Assembly (NCBI GenBank): GCA_903902945.1
Contig: CAIUWU010000312.1
Location: 1 to 24,349 of the forward strand
DNA from: an uncultured Pseudomonadota bacterium
Lineage (GTDB): Bacteria; Pseudomonadota; Gammaproteobacteria; Methylococcales; Methylomonadaceae
Length of the DNA stretch: 24,349 nucleotides
Direction: 5' to 3'
In this document: positions 1 to 8,027 of the stretch, one piece after another
How positions within the stretch are numbered: the first letter of the stretch is position 1
Layout of the letters: each line of letters opens with the position of its first letter
Translations under genes and position numbers: made by a program
Notes under the pieces: generated by a model
Database searches by the model: none
Seen by the model: the letters and a program-made list of their open reading frames with translations, nothing else
Told to the model about the DNA's origin: nothing

Positions 1-868
1 CCATATCACCTGAGCCATTATTACGGTTGGTATTACCCATGCCATTTAAAGAGCTAGTGCTATTTGAAGCGCCGCCGCGTGCTACTGATTCACCTTGCAA
101 AGCCAAGTTGGCAGTCCAACGTGGTTGTGAATAACCGACACCGAAGCCTGTTTTATAGGCATTATCATTATCAGAGAAGGTGTTAACTGCCATGTTACGT
201 TCGATGAAGGTCAAGTAACGGTTGCTAGTAGCTTCTTCGAGTGAGAATGGCTCTTTAAACTGACCTATTTTGATACTTAATGGGTCGTAGCCTTTCCAGT
301 TAACGTAAGCATCGGTAATGCCGCTGGCAACCGTACCATCGCCACGGGCAAAGTCGTATTCAAATTTATATTGGAAATCTTTGTAATAGCTACCTTCTAC
401 ACCGATACGAGCGCGGCGAACACCAGCACCATCTGCAAGTTGGTTAGTTGTATTTGAACCAGTTGGATTAGGCAGGCTGCCTCCACTCATGCCGGAAACA
501 TTAGATTGAGAATCCAGTTGCAAACGACCATTCAAAGCCATTTCGAAATTGCCGTCCTTGCTTTCGAATTTGATGCCTTTGTCGTTGATTTGCAGTTCGC
601 CGTATTTAGGGTCTTTAACATGCTCATCCAACGCTTTGATTTCGTTGTTTTTCAGTGCCAGATCATCTTTGATTTTGGCGATTTCAGCTTTTTGAGCAGC
701 TGAGTCTTCAACTTTTTCAAAAGAACCCAGTTTGCTGCGGTTCGGGCCTGGTTCAGCAAAGATTTGTTGAGTTTTGTTGTCTACGTATAAGTCCAGCGCC
801 AAAGCCTGACCGGCGAAACCGGCACCGATCATCGATGCGATTGCCAGGCTGAGTTTTGTTGCCTTCAT
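1..868 (-). CDS. OprP/OprO-family phosphate-selective-type porin, 5' part only
   Basis: Outer-membrane channel of the OprP/OprO (porin O/P) family, read on the minus strand from the ATG at 868; the gene runs off the left edge after about 289 codons, so the C-terminal strands are missing. The first 25 residues form a signal peptide with a positive start (MKATK), a hydrophobic core and an A-L-A cleavage site. Residues about 48-85 are charged and heptad-like (AAQKAEIAKIKDDLALKNNEIKAL is only part of it), the short coiled coil that precedes the barrel in this family. Barrel sequence follows, including GVRRARIGVEG, FQYKFEYDFARGDG and IKIGQFKEPFSLEE, which are typical of porin O/P. A GGGAG ribosome site lies just upstream of the start. 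The PHO box at 993-1010 suggests phosphate-starvation control, supporting an anion or phosphate pore; actual selectivity cannot be read from the sequence. Confidence 0.88.
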   Translation of the reverse strand, partial: MKATKLSLAIASMIGAGFAGQALALDLYVDNKTQQIFAEPGPNRSKLGSFEKVEDSAAQKAEIAKIKDDLALKNNEIKALDEHVKDPKYGELQINDKGIKFESKDGNFEMALNGRLQLDSQSNVSGMSGGSLPNPTGSNTTNQLADGAGVRRARIGVEGSYYKDFQYKFEYDFARGDGTVASGITDAYVNWKGYDPLSIKIGQFKEPFSLEEATSNRYLTFIERNMAVNTFSDNDNAYKTGFGVGYSQPRWTANLALQGESVARGGASNSTSSLNGMGNTNRNNGSGDM

Positions 869-976
869 AAAATCTCCCAAGTGTATTTATTAAAATTGGT
901 TTCAAGCGCTAATGCGCAACTGACATCCCTGTGGTTACTTAACTCGGTATTGCGGTTAGCCCTTGAGTTGGCGCGA

Positions 977-1010
977 ATTTTAGAAGGCGAATATGACAGT
1001 TTTGTGACAT
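977..1010 (-). promoter_or_regulatory. PHO box and -10 element of the porin promoter
   Basis: On the minus strand 1010 to 993 reads ATGTCAC-AAAA-CTGTCAT: two 7-base repeats with a 4-base A-rich linker, the 11-base periodicity of PhoB sites. Ten bases further on is TAAAAT (982-977), a good -10 placed where PhoB-activated promoters carry it, with no separate -35. The predicted transcript would start near 970 and have a leader of about 100 bases before the ATG at 868. PhoB control is inferred from this match to the E. coli consensus. Confidence 0.7.
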
Positions 1011-1064
1011 CAGGCCAAAAGACCAACTTTTTGTTGTCGCTACGCTACGTTAGTAACGCTGATT

Positions 1065-1097
1065 AGCGGCTAGGGCCGGGTTTGGAGCGGCTAGGGC
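1065..1097. repeat. 12-bp direct repeat, 21-bp period
   Basis: AGCGGCTAGGGC occurs at 1065-1076 and again, identical, at 1086-1097. The start-to-start distance of 21 bases is two helical turns, so both copies face the same side of the DNA. They lie in the divergent region between the porin and the DUF5710 gene, the second about 40 bases upstream of the latter's ATG. This could be a protein-binding site or a chance small duplication. Confidence 0.5.
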
Positions 1098-1138
1098 TTT
1101 GTGATAGGATCCGGCGCTGTTTTAACACTGGGCAAGTC

Positions 1139-1402
1139 ATGGCCGAATCGAAAATTTATCTTGCGGTTCCTTTTGCGGAAAAAGATGCCGCCAAAGCGCT
1201 GGGTGCCCGCTGGGATCCGGCCCTCAAAAAATGGTATGTCACTGCCGGCAAGGAACTGGCGCTGTTTGCGAAATGGCTGACAGACAGTCCGGCGGCCAGT
1301 GTTGCCAGTCCTCGGCCAAATGCGGTAACGGCAGCGCCTGTGACCGAGCCTGCCGATAAAGACTTCGTGGCTTATCAGGCTGATTTACCGCCGTGGGACT
1401 GA
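1139..1402 (+). CDS. Small DUF5710 domain protein
   Basis: A protein of 87 residues if started at the ATG at 1139 (MAESKIYLAV...). A longer reading from 1082 is open, but its first 19 codons are not domain-like and include the weak promoter area. Residues about 5-45 match DUF5710: YLAVPFAEKDAAKALGARWD followed by KKWYV. In other proteins this domain is usually an accessory module of large plasmid or phage primases, topoisomerases and ArdC-like antirestriction proteins, and its function is not established. The remaining half is Ala/Pro-rich, low in complexity and ends PPWD. The stop codon overlaps the GTG start of the next gene by 10 bases, so the two are probably co-translated. A free-standing copy of this domain beside a metallopeptidase is unusual. 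Confidence 0.8.
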   Translation: MAESKIYLAVPFAEKDAAKALGARWDPALKKWYVTAGKELALFAKWLTDSPAASVASPRPNAVTAAPVTEPADKDFVAYQADLPPWD

Positions 1403-1908
1403 AGTATTTAGGTGGCTACTCGCCCGAGTTGAAAGCCAAAGTCGGTGCCATGATCGAGTCGGCGCAGCTGCTGCCCTATCTGCGCAGCAAATATCCGCTG
1501 TGTCACAGCATCAAAACCGACAAAGCCTTATATGAATTTACCTTGGCACTTAAAAATCGGGCCATGCGTCAGTCGCCGCCGCTGAGCAAGGTGATTTATG
1601 ACGATAAACTGGATGTCTTGCATCAGGCGCTGGGTTTGCACAGCGCGGTCTCGCGGGTGCAAGGCGGCAAGTTAAAGGCGAAAAGCGAGATCCGGATTGG
1701 TTCGGTGTTTAAAACGGCGCCGGAAGCATTTTTGACCATGATCGTGGCGCATGAGCTGGCGCATTTACGCGAAAAGCAGCATAACAAGGCGTTTTATCAG
1801 TTGTGCCAGCACATCGTGCCGGACTATCACCAGTTGGAGTTTGATTTGCGCCTGTATCTGACTTGTCTGGATCTGGGCGTTGGGGTGTATGAGGTAGGGG
1901 GGCGTTAG
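1393..1908 (+). CDS. YgjP-like (DUF45/M48-type) zinc metallopeptidase
   Basis: Predicted soluble zinc metalloprotein of 171 residues. The key motif is HELAH at residues 120-124, giving two zinc-ligand histidines and the general base E121, with H130 six residues downstream in KQHNKAFYQL as a probable further ligand. The tail HIVPDYHQLEFDLR is typical of the DUF45/YgjP group. E. coli YgjP is about the same length; activities proposed for this group include peptidase and nucleotide hydrolysis, so the substrate is uncertain. Translation probably starts at GTG 1393 inside the end of the DUF5710 gene, with no ribosome site of its own, which implies coupling; an ATG at 1450 is a fallback start but would remove 19 residues. 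No signal peptide or membrane segment is visible. The gene converges on fdsD. Confidence 0.8.
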   Translation: MGLKYLGGYSPELKAKVGAMIESAQLLPYLRSKYPLCHSIKTDKALYEFTLALKNRAMRQSPPLSKVIYDDKLDVLHQALGLHSAVSRVQGGKLKAKSEIRIGSVFKTAPEAFLTMIVAHELAHLREKQHNKAFYQLCQHIVPDYHQLEFDLRLYLTCLDLGVGVYEVGGR

Positions 1909-1912
1909 GGCA

Positions 1913-1938
1913 GGAGATACAGAGCGGCCTGTATCTCC
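1913..1938. terminator. Stem-loop between convergent genes
   Basis: A perfect 10-bp inverted repeat (GGAGATACAG / CTGTATCTCC) with a 6-base loop sits between the metallopeptidase stop and the fdsD stop. Its position suits a bidirectional terminator, but neither side has a real T-run, so termination by this hairpin alone is uncertain. Confidence 0.5.
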
Positions 1939-1951
1939 GGGAACAGCGGGT

Positions 1952-2164
1952 TTATTTCAGACGTTTAACCGCTTCGGTGACGATTTCCATCAGCTCGTCT
2001 GTATGGCCGGCATCGACATGGGCAATGATGGCTTTTTTCATGCGCGGTTCCCAAGCGTTTCTCAAGTGGGTTTCAACGCCTTTGATACCGTCTTCGCGGT
2101 CTGGTTCGGAGTTGAAGAAGGCGCCGATATTGTTTGCCATTTTAACGAGAGTATTAATATTCAT
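1952..2164 (-). CDS. fdsD: Formate dehydrogenase delta subunit FdsD
   Basis: Small 70-residue protein, last gene of the fdsGBACD operon, starting 8 bases after the fdsC stop. The sequence (MNINTLVKMANNIGAFF... then HLRNAWEPRMKKAI and a C-terminal VTEAVKRL) matches the FdsD family, which accompanies soluble NAD-dependent formate dehydrogenases. In Rhodobacter and Cupriavidus enzymes FdsD is needed for maturation or stability of the complex. It has no cofactor-binding cysteines, in keeping with a structural role. Its position directly after fdsC supports the call strongly. Confidence 0.9.
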   Translation of the reverse strand: MNINTLVKMANNIGAFFNSEPDREDGIKGVETHLRNAWEPRMKKAIIAHVDAGHTDELMEIVTEAVKRLK

Positions 2165-2172
2165 AATCGTGC

Positions 2173-3000
2173 TTAAGTGAATGAATGTTGTAAACGGTGG
2201 GGATGAGTATAAATCACATGGTTGTCGTTACGGGCAAAACCCACCAGGGTCATGCCGGATTTTTCAGCTAACTGAATCGCCAGAGCGGTCGGCGCCGAGA
2301 TCGCGGCCAGCAGGGTAACACCGACGCTGGCGGCTTTTTGTACCATTTCATAACTGGCGCGGCTGGTGACCAGCAGCCAACCCTGATCAAACCGATACTG
2401 GCTTTTGATCAGGCTGCCAATCAGCTTGTCGAGCGCATTATGGCGACCGACGTCTTCGCGGACCTTAACCACACCTTGCTGAGCATCGAGCCAGGCGGCG
2501 GCATGAACGGCGCCGGTCAGCTGATTGATGCTCTGGCGCTGGCGCATGGTTTCAAATGCGGCCTGCAGTTGTGAGGCTTGCAGCGGTAGTCCGGGGCCGA
2601 CGCTTTTAAGCGGTTTGATAGCCTGTTCCAGGGTAGTGGCGCCACATAGACCACAGCCGGTGCGGCCGGTCAGGTTTTTGCCTTTGTCACTGATGCTGGC
2701 CGAACAGGTTTCTGGGATGGTGATTCTGACTTCAATGCCTTTGGATCGTTGATAAACGCGGATCGACTGCACGTCGGCAGGCTGTCTGACGATGTTTTCG
2801 GTGATACTGAAACCCAAGGCAAAATCTTCCAGATCGACCGGGCTGCATAACATCACCACATGCGGCTGGTTGTTATAGACCAGCACCACCGGTACTTCTT
2901 CGGCGACAAAGTCGGTTTTGGACTGATGAACCGGGCCTTGCCAGCTGTCGGCATTAATTTGACGATAGCTGGCAGGCCCTAGTTCACTCAGGATGTCCAT
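2173..3000 (-). CDS. fdhD: Formate dehydrogenase accessory sulfurtransferase FdsC (FdhD family)
   Basis: 275 residues, FdhD family, called FdsC in fds operons. These proteins bind the bis-MGD molybdenum cofactor and help sulfurate and insert it into the catalytic formate dehydrogenase subunit, FdsA here. The family's conserved cysteine pair is visible as TGCGLCG, with C116 and C119. Also visible are the N-terminal EEVPVVLVYNNQPHVVM segment with LCSPVDLEDFALGF, and the C-terminal VREDVGRHNALDKLIG and RASYEMVQKAA blocks, all family hallmarks. Length fits E. coli FdhD (277 residues). It starts 15 bases after the fdsA stop with a modest GAG ribosome site. Gene order GBA-C-D is the canonical one. 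Confidence 0.95.
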   Translation of the reverse strand: MDILSELGPASYRQINADSWQGPVHQSKTDFVAEEVPVVLVYNNQPHVVMLCSPVDLEDFALGFSITENIVRQPADVQSIRVYQRSKGIEVRITIPETCSASISDKGKNLTGRTGCGLCGATTLEQAIKPLKSVGPGLPLQASQLQAAFETMRQRQSINQLTGAVHAAAWLDAQQGVVKVREDVGRHNALDKLIGSLIKSQYRFDQGWLLVTSRASYEMVQKAASVGVTLLAAISAPTALAIQLAEKSGMTLVGFARNDNHVIYTHPHRLQHSFT

Positions 3001-3015
3001 GATCTCAGACGGCAG

Positions 3016-5868
3016 TTATTCGCCGGCCGGGATGCGGTTTTCAAGGAAAGACTCTTGCTGATCAGAGAAACTGCGATATTCCTTCTGCCAGTCAGAGGGT
3101 TGCGCCACTTTTGACACATGCACCGCAGTAACCTTGTATTCCGGACAGTTGGTTGCCCAGTCGGAATTGTCGGTGGTGATGACATTGGCGCCTGAATGCG
3201 GGAAGTGGAAGGTGGTGTATACCACGCCCGGCTGCATACGGTCGGTAATTACCGCCCGCATCACTGTTTCACCGACCCGGCTTTTCACGCCGACCCAGTC
3301 ATTGTCATTAATGCCCAGTGTTTCGGCGTCGTGAGGATGCAGTTCCAGCTTGTCTTCACCGTGCCAGGCGTTGTTTTCGGTGCGGCGGGTCTGAGCGCCG
3401 ACATTGTATTGCGACAAGATACGACCGGTAGTCAGGATCAACGGGAATTTGCTGCTGGTCCGTTCTGAAGTTGGTACATACTCGGTTAGCATGAAACGGC
3501 CTTTGCCACGCACGAATTCATCGACGTGCATGGTCGGTGTGCCAGCGGGCGCTTCATCATTACAAGGCCATTGCACACTGCCCAGCTGGTCGAGTTTTTC
3601 GTAGCTGACGCCGGACAACTGAGGTGTCAGGCTGGCGATTTCGTCCATGATTTCAGACGGATGGCTGTAGTTCATCGGATAACCCAAGGCGTTGGCCAGA
3701 TCCTGGGTGACTTCCCAGTCCTCTTTGCCTGCGAGTGGTTTCATGACTCTGCGTACTGGTGAAATACGGCGCTCGGCATTGGTAAAGGTGCCGTTTTTTT
3801 CCAGGAATGAAGAACCTGGCAAAAAGACATGGGCAAATTTGGCGGTTTCATTCAGGAAAATATCCTGTACCACCAGACATTCCAGTTCGCGCAAAGCGTG
3901 ATGAACGTGGTGAATGTCAGGATCAGATTGGGCAACATCTTCACCTTGCACATACATACCTTTAAAGCTGCCATCGATGGCAGCGTCAAACATGTTCGGA
4001 ATTCGCAGACCGGGTTCTGGCGACAGCGCCACTCCCCAGGCTTTTTCAAACAATTGGCGGGTAGCGGTATCGGACACATGACGATAGCCGACGAATTCAT
4101 GCGGGAATGAACCCATATCGCAGGAACCCTGTACGTTGTTTTGACCACGCAGCGGGTTAACGCCGACGCCTTCGCGGCCAATGTTGCCGGTGGCCATCGC
4201 CAGGTTGGCAATGCCGATCACGGTGGTGGAGCCCTGACTGTGTTCGGTGACGCCCAGACCGTAATAAATCGCTGCGTTGCCGCCGGTTGCATAAAGGCGG
4301 GCCGCGCCGCGGATCAATTCCGGATCGACACCGGTAATTGCTTCGACGGCTTCAGGAGAGAATTTTTCCTGTGCCACGAAGGTTTTCCATTTCAGGTAGG
4401 AATCGACTTCGCATTTTTCCAGCGCAAAGGCATCATTCATTAGACCTTCGCTGACGATGACATGCGCCAGTGCGGTTACTACCGCAACGTTGCTGCCGGG
4501 TTTCAGCTTCAGGTGATAATCGGCGACTATGTGCGGGCTGTTGTCAACCAGATCAATGCTTCTTGGGTCGACCACGATCAGTTTGGCGCCCTCACGCAGG
4601 CGGCGTTTCATGATGGAACCGAACACAGGATGACCGTCGGTCGGGTTGGCGCCAATCACTAGAATCACATCGGATTTCATCACTGAATCAAAAGTCTGGG
4701 TTCCTGATGATTCGCCCAAGGTTTGTTTCAGGCCATAACCGGTAGGTGAATGGCAGACACGGGCGCAGGTATCAACGTTGTTGTTACCAAAGCCGGCACG
4801 GATCAGTTTTTGTACCAGATAGGCTTCTTCATTGGTGCAGCGTGATGAAGTCAGTCCACCGACTGAATCCTTGCCGTATTTGGCCTGGATTTCTTTGAAA
4901 CGTCTGGCAGCATATTGGATGGCTTCATCCCAGCTGACTTCGCGCCAAGGTTCGGAAATATGATCGCGGATCATCGGGGTGGTGATGCGGTCTTTGTGTG
5001 TCGCATAACCAAAGGCAAAACGGCCTTTGACGCAAGAGTGACCGTGGTTGGCACCGCCGTTTTTGTCAGGCACCATGCGCACCAGTTGTTCGCCTTTCAT
5101 TTCGGCACGGAACGAGCAGCCAACGCCGCAGTAGGCACAGGTGGTAATGGTGCTGTGTTCTGGCTGGCCGAAATCGACCACTGATTTTTCGATCAGAGTG
5201 GCCGTCGGGCAGGCTTGAACGCAAGCCCCGCAAGAAACGCACTCCGATTCCATGAACGGCTGATCCTGGCCCGGTGAGATATGCGATTCAAAGCCACGGC
5301 CATCGATGGTCAGCGCAAACGTGCCTTGCACTTCTTCGCAAGCGCGGACGCAGCGTGAGCAGACGATACATTTGGACGGATCGAAGTTGAAATAAGGATT
5401 ACTGGTGTCTTTTTCGGCACTCAGATGGTTATCGCCTTCAAAACCATAACGCACTTCGCGCAGACCGACCTGACCTACCGTATCCTGCAGTTCGCAGTTG
5501 CCGTTAGCCGAACAGGTCAGGCAGTCGAGCGGGTGGTCTGAAATATACAGTTCGGCGATACCGCGACGGATGGTGCCGAGTTTCTCGTTTTGGGTGCAAA
5601 CCTTCATGCCTTCGGCAACCGGAGTGGTACAGGAAGCCGGATAGCCGCGGGCGCCTTCGATTTCGACCAGACACATACGGCAGGAGCCGAACGGATCAAG
5701 ACTGTCAGTCGCACAAAGTTTGGGAATGGTAATGCCGGCTTCGGCAGCAGCACGCATCACTGAGCTGCCGGCATTGACGGTGACTTTGTGACCATCAATC
5801 TCAAGGGTGACTTGATCAGTGTTAGGGCTTACGGGGGTGCCGTAATCGGTAGGTTTATTGACTGACAT
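3016..5868 (-). CDS. fdsA: NAD-dependent formate dehydrogenase catalytic alpha subunit FdsA
   Basis: 950-residue molybdopterin enzyme that oxidises formate to CO2 in the cytoplasm and passes electrons to FdsBG and NAD+. Domains in order: a plant-type [2Fe-2S] domain (C52, C63, C66, C80); a NuoG-like His-Cys3 [4Fe-4S] site (H112, C116, C119, C125); two ferredoxin-like [4Fe-4S] sites (C167, C170, C173, C177 and C210, C213, C216, C220); a further [4Fe-4S] next to the active site (C244, C247, C251, C279); then the bis-MGD catalytic domain. The molybdenum ligand is a cysteine, C372, followed by H373 in TCARVCHSPTGYG, so this is a Cys rather than selenocysteine enzyme. No twin-arginine signal is present, as expected for a soluble cytosolic enzyme. 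It lies 21 bases after fdsB. Confidence 0.97.
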   Translation of the reverse strand: MSVNKPTDYGTPVSPNTDQVTLEIDGHKVTVNAGSSVMRAAAEAGITIPKLCATDSLDPFGSCRMCLVEIEGARGYPASCTTPVAEGMKVCTQNEKLGTIRRGIAELYISDHPLDCLTCSANGNCELQDTVGQVGLREVRYGFEGDNHLSAEKDTSNPYFNFDPSKCIVCSRCVRACEEVQGTFALTIDGRGFESHISPGQDQPFMESECVSCGACVQACPTATLIEKSVVDFGQPEHSTITTCAYCGVGCSFRAEMKGEQLVRMVPDKNGGANHGHSCVKGRFAFGYATHKDRITTPMIRDHISEPWREVSWDEAIQYAARRFKEIQAKYGKDSVGGLTSSRCTNEEAYLVQKLIRAGFGNNNVDTCARVCHSPTGYGLKQTLGESSGTQTFDSVMKSDVILVIGANPTDGHPVFGSIMKRRLREGAKLIVVDPRSIDLVDNSPHIVADYHLKLKPGSNVAVVTALAHVIVSEGLMNDAFALEKCEVDSYLKWKTFVAQEKFSPEAVEAITGVDPELIRGAARLYATGGNAAIYYGLGVTEHSQGSTTVIGIANLAMATGNIGREGVGVNPLRGQNNVQGSCDMGSFPHEFVGYRHVSDTATRQLFEKAWGVALSPEPGLRIPNMFDAAIDGSFKGMYVQGEDVAQSDPDIHHVHHALRELECLVVQDIFLNETAKFAHVFLPGSSFLEKNGTFTNAERRISPVRRVMKPLAGKEDWEVTQDLANALGYPMNYSHPSEIMDEIASLTPQLSGVSYEKLDQLGSVQWPCNDEAPAGTPTMHVDEFVRGKGRFMLTEYVPTSERTSSKFPLILTTGRILSQYNVGAQTRRTENNAWHGEDKLELHPHDAETLGINDNDWVGVKSRVGETVMRAVITDRMQPGVVYTTFHFPHSGANVITTDNSDWATNCPEYKVTAVHVSKVAQPSDWQKEYRSFSDQQESFLENRIPAGE

Positions 5869-5889
5869 CAGTTATCTCCTCGTAATCAA

Positions 5890-7434
5890 TCAGGCTTTGC
5901 CTTTGGGAAGGCCAAAGTCTTCAGGAAAATGGTTAAGAGCGCTCAGAACCGGGAAAGGTGTCATGCCGCCCATGGCGCACAATGAACCAAAGGTCATGGT
6001 GTTGCACAGGTCTCTTAAAAGTACGGTGTTTTGGTCTTTATCCGTACCGGCGACGATACGATCAATCACTTCAACCCCGCGGGTCGAACCGATCCGGCAA
6101 GGTGTGCATTTACCACAGGATTCTTCCACGCAAAATTCCATCGCATAACGGGCCATTTCAGCCATGTTGACCGTGTCATCATGCACCACGATACCGCCAT
6201 GCCCCAGCACGGCCTGGATTGCGGCGAATGCCTCATAATCCAGTGGTGTATCAAACTGACCTTCATGAACATAAGCGCCCAGTGGTCCACCGACCTGTAC
6301 CGCCCGTATTGGCCGGCCGCTGGCCGAGCCGCCGCCGTAATCGTAAAGAATTTCACGTAAGGTGATGCCGAATGCGACTTCGAACAGTCCGGGATATTTG
6401 ATATTGCCCGCCAGTTGCAAAGGCAGGGTACCACGCGATCTGCCCATGCCATAGTCGCGGTAAAATTCGCCGCCTTTGTCGAGAATAACCGGCACCGAGG
6501 CCAGCGAAATCACGTTATTAACAATGGTAGGTTTGCCAAACAGACCCACGATTGCAGGAAGGGGCGGTTTAAAACGTACCAAGCCGCGTTTGCCTTCCAG
6601 ACTTTCCAGCAACGAGGTTTCTTCGCCGCAGATATAGGCACCGGCACCGCTACGGACTTCGAGATGGAAGGTTTTGCCGCTGCCTAGAATGTTTTCGCCC
6701 AGATAGCCGCGCGCGTAAGCCGCGGCAATGGCTTGATTTAGTGCTTGTTTGGCATGAGGGTATTCGATACGCAGGTAGATATAACCTTGGGTGGCACCTA
6801 CTGCCAGACCAGCGATGGTCATGCCTTCGATCAATACCAGCGGATCGCCTTCCATGATCATGCGATCAGAGAAGGTGCCTGAGTCACCTTCGTCAGCATT
6901 GCAGACGATATATTTTTGATCGGCCGGCGCGTTTAAAACGGTATTCCATTTGATGCCGGTCGGGAATGCTGCACCACCGCGGCCACGCAGGCCTGAATCG
7001 GTAACCTGTTTGACGATCTCGGCACCTTGCAGTTTCAGGGCATTTTGCAGACCGCGATAACCGTCATGCGCCAGATAATCATCGATACTGACCGGATCGG
7101 TCAGGCCGACGCGGGCGAAAGTCAGACGGTTCTGATTTTTGAAATAAGGCAGTTCTTCGATGTTGCCAAGATACAGCGGATGACTTTTGCCTTCCAGCAA
7201 GCCTGCTTCCAGCAGAGAGGCGACATCTGCGCTATTGACCGGGCCATAAGCCACGCGGCCGGCAGCTGTTTCAACCTCGACCAGGGGTTCCAGCCAGAAC
7301 AGGCCGCGGGAACCGTTGCGGACGATGTCAACCGATTGGCCTTGAGCTGCAGTCTGTTGCTGAATAGCTTTAACGACTTGCTCGGCACCCAAAGATAAAG
7401 CGGTGGAGTCGCGGGAAATAAATAAGCGGGTCAT
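5890..7434 (-). CDS. fdsB: NAD-dependent formate dehydrogenase beta (diaphorase) subunit FdsB
   Basis: 514-residue NuoF-like subunit that carries FMN, binds NAD+ and reduces it with electrons from FdsA. Residues 1 to about 100 form an N-terminal thioredoxin-like extension found in FdsB and HoxF-type proteins. The FMN/NAD region contains GLRGRGGAAFPTG (148-160), the acidic VCNADEGDSGTFSDR and GAGAYICGEETSLLESLEG. The C-terminal [4Fe-4S] ligands are C440, C443, C446 and C486, in ESCGKCTPCRIG and GSLCAMGG. Its ATG shares one base with the fdsG stop (TAATG), so the two subunits that form the diaphorase pair are translationally coupled. All expected residues are present. Confidence 0.97.
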   Translation of the reverse strand: MTRLFISRDSTALSLGAEQVVKAIQQQTAAQGQSVDIVRNGSRGLFWLEPLVEVETAAGRVAYGPVNSADVASLLEAGLLEGKSHPLYLGNIEELPYFKNQNRLTFARVGLTDPVSIDDYLAHDGYRGLQNALKLQGAEIVKQVTDSGLRGRGGAAFPTGIKWNTVLNAPADQKYIVCNADEGDSGTFSDRMIMEGDPLVLIEGMTIAGLAVGATQGYIYLRIEYPHAKQALNQAIAAAYARGYLGENILGSGKTFHLEVRSGAGAYICGEETSLLESLEGKRGLVRFKPPLPAIVGLFGKPTIVNNVISLASVPVILDKGGEFYRDYGMGRSRGTLPLQLAGNIKYPGLFEVAFGITLREILYDYGGGSASGRPIRAVQVGGPLGAYVHEGQFDTPLDYEAFAAIQAVLGHGGIVVHDDTVNMAEMARYAMEFCVEESCGKCTPCRIGSTRGVEVIDRIVAGTDKDQNTVLLRDLCNTMTFGSLCAMGGMTPFPVLSALNHFPEDFGLPKGKA

Positions 7435-7943
7435 TATTCAGCACCTTTGCATGCTAACAGTTGATCGAATTTTTCCGGAGTGACGCGGCCATAGACTTCG
7501 TCATCGATTGCAATCGATGGCGAGCAGGCGCAGTTGCCCATGCAGTAAACCGGCTCCAAGGAAAACTGACCGTCGGCGGTTGTTTCATGGTAGTCAATAT
7601 TCAGTTTGGCTTTGGCGTGTTTTTCCAGACCTTTGCTGTTCATTGATTGGCACGATTCAGCACGGCAGATGCGAATGGTGTGTTTGCCAGGAGGCGTTTC
7701 ACGAAAGTAGTGATAAAAAGTGATAACGCCGTGCACCTCGGCTTTGGATAGATGAAGCGCACTGGCAATGTCAGCTACAGCAGCTGGCGGAATATAGCCC
7801 AGAGTATCTTGAATTGCATGAAGGATTGGCAGCAGACTGCCCGGCATGGATTGGTGCTCATCCAGTATCTGCAATACAGTGGATCTTTGATTTTGATAGT
7901 CTTGCATCATCGGCTCTGTAGTTAATGACGAAAAATTTTGCAT
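7434..7943 (-). CDS. fdsG: NAD-dependent formate dehydrogenase gamma subunit FdsG
   Basis: NuoE-like [2Fe-2S] subunit and first gene of the fds operon; it pairs with FdsB to move electrons to NAD+. Iron-sulfur ligands are C93 and C98 (CRAESC) and C134 and C138 (CMGNC), the thioredoxin-like ferredoxin pattern. PGSLLPILHAIQDTLGYIP and VHGVITFYHYF are conserved in FdsG and HoxE/NuoE proteins. At 169 residues it is close to the usual length. The start is not settled: the ATG at 7943 has no good ribosome site, and ATGs at 7910 and 7907 are also possible. The cofactor region is unaffected by the choice. Confidence 0.95.
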   Translation of the reverse strand: MQNFSSLTTEPMMQDYQNQRSTVLQILDEHQSMPGSLLPILHAIQDTLGYIPPAAVADIASALHLSKAEVHGVITFYHYFRETPPGKHTIRICRAESCQSMNSKGLEKHAKAKLNIDYHETTADGQFSLEPVYCMGNCACSPSIAIDDEVYGRVTPEKFDQLLACKGAE

Positions 7944-8003
7944 CTGTTATTTAATCACGAATCAGCTTTGATTTGCAATTTGAGATACCGCTACACCCCG
8001 CGA

Positions 8004-8027
8004 ATTTCCTCATAAATCATAGGAAAT
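8004..8027. promoter_or_regulatory. Interrupted AT-rich dyad upstream of fdsG
   Basis: ATTTCCT (8004-8010) and AGGAAAT (8021-8027) are perfect inverted arms with a 10-base spacer, about 60-85 bases upstream of fdsG. The spacing suits a dimeric regulator such as the LysR-type FdsR known for some fds operons, but no regulator gene is in the window and the link is inference. Confidence 0.3.

Noticed and set aside
506..1066. Short plus-strand frames at 506-703 and 881-1066.
   Set aside because: The first is antisense to the porin. The second spans the porin's promoter and leader and contains the PHO box; neither has a ribosome site or a protein-like composition.
1082..1138. Upstream extension of the DUF5710 protein to 106 residues.
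   Set aside because: The added 19 residues do not match the domain, and the stretch contains one of the direct repeats and a weak -10-like element, so it is more likely regulatory DNA.
4740..4800. Possible selenocysteine at the FdsA active site.
   Set aside because: The codon for residue 372 is an ordinary cysteine codon and no in-frame TGA occurs in the gene.
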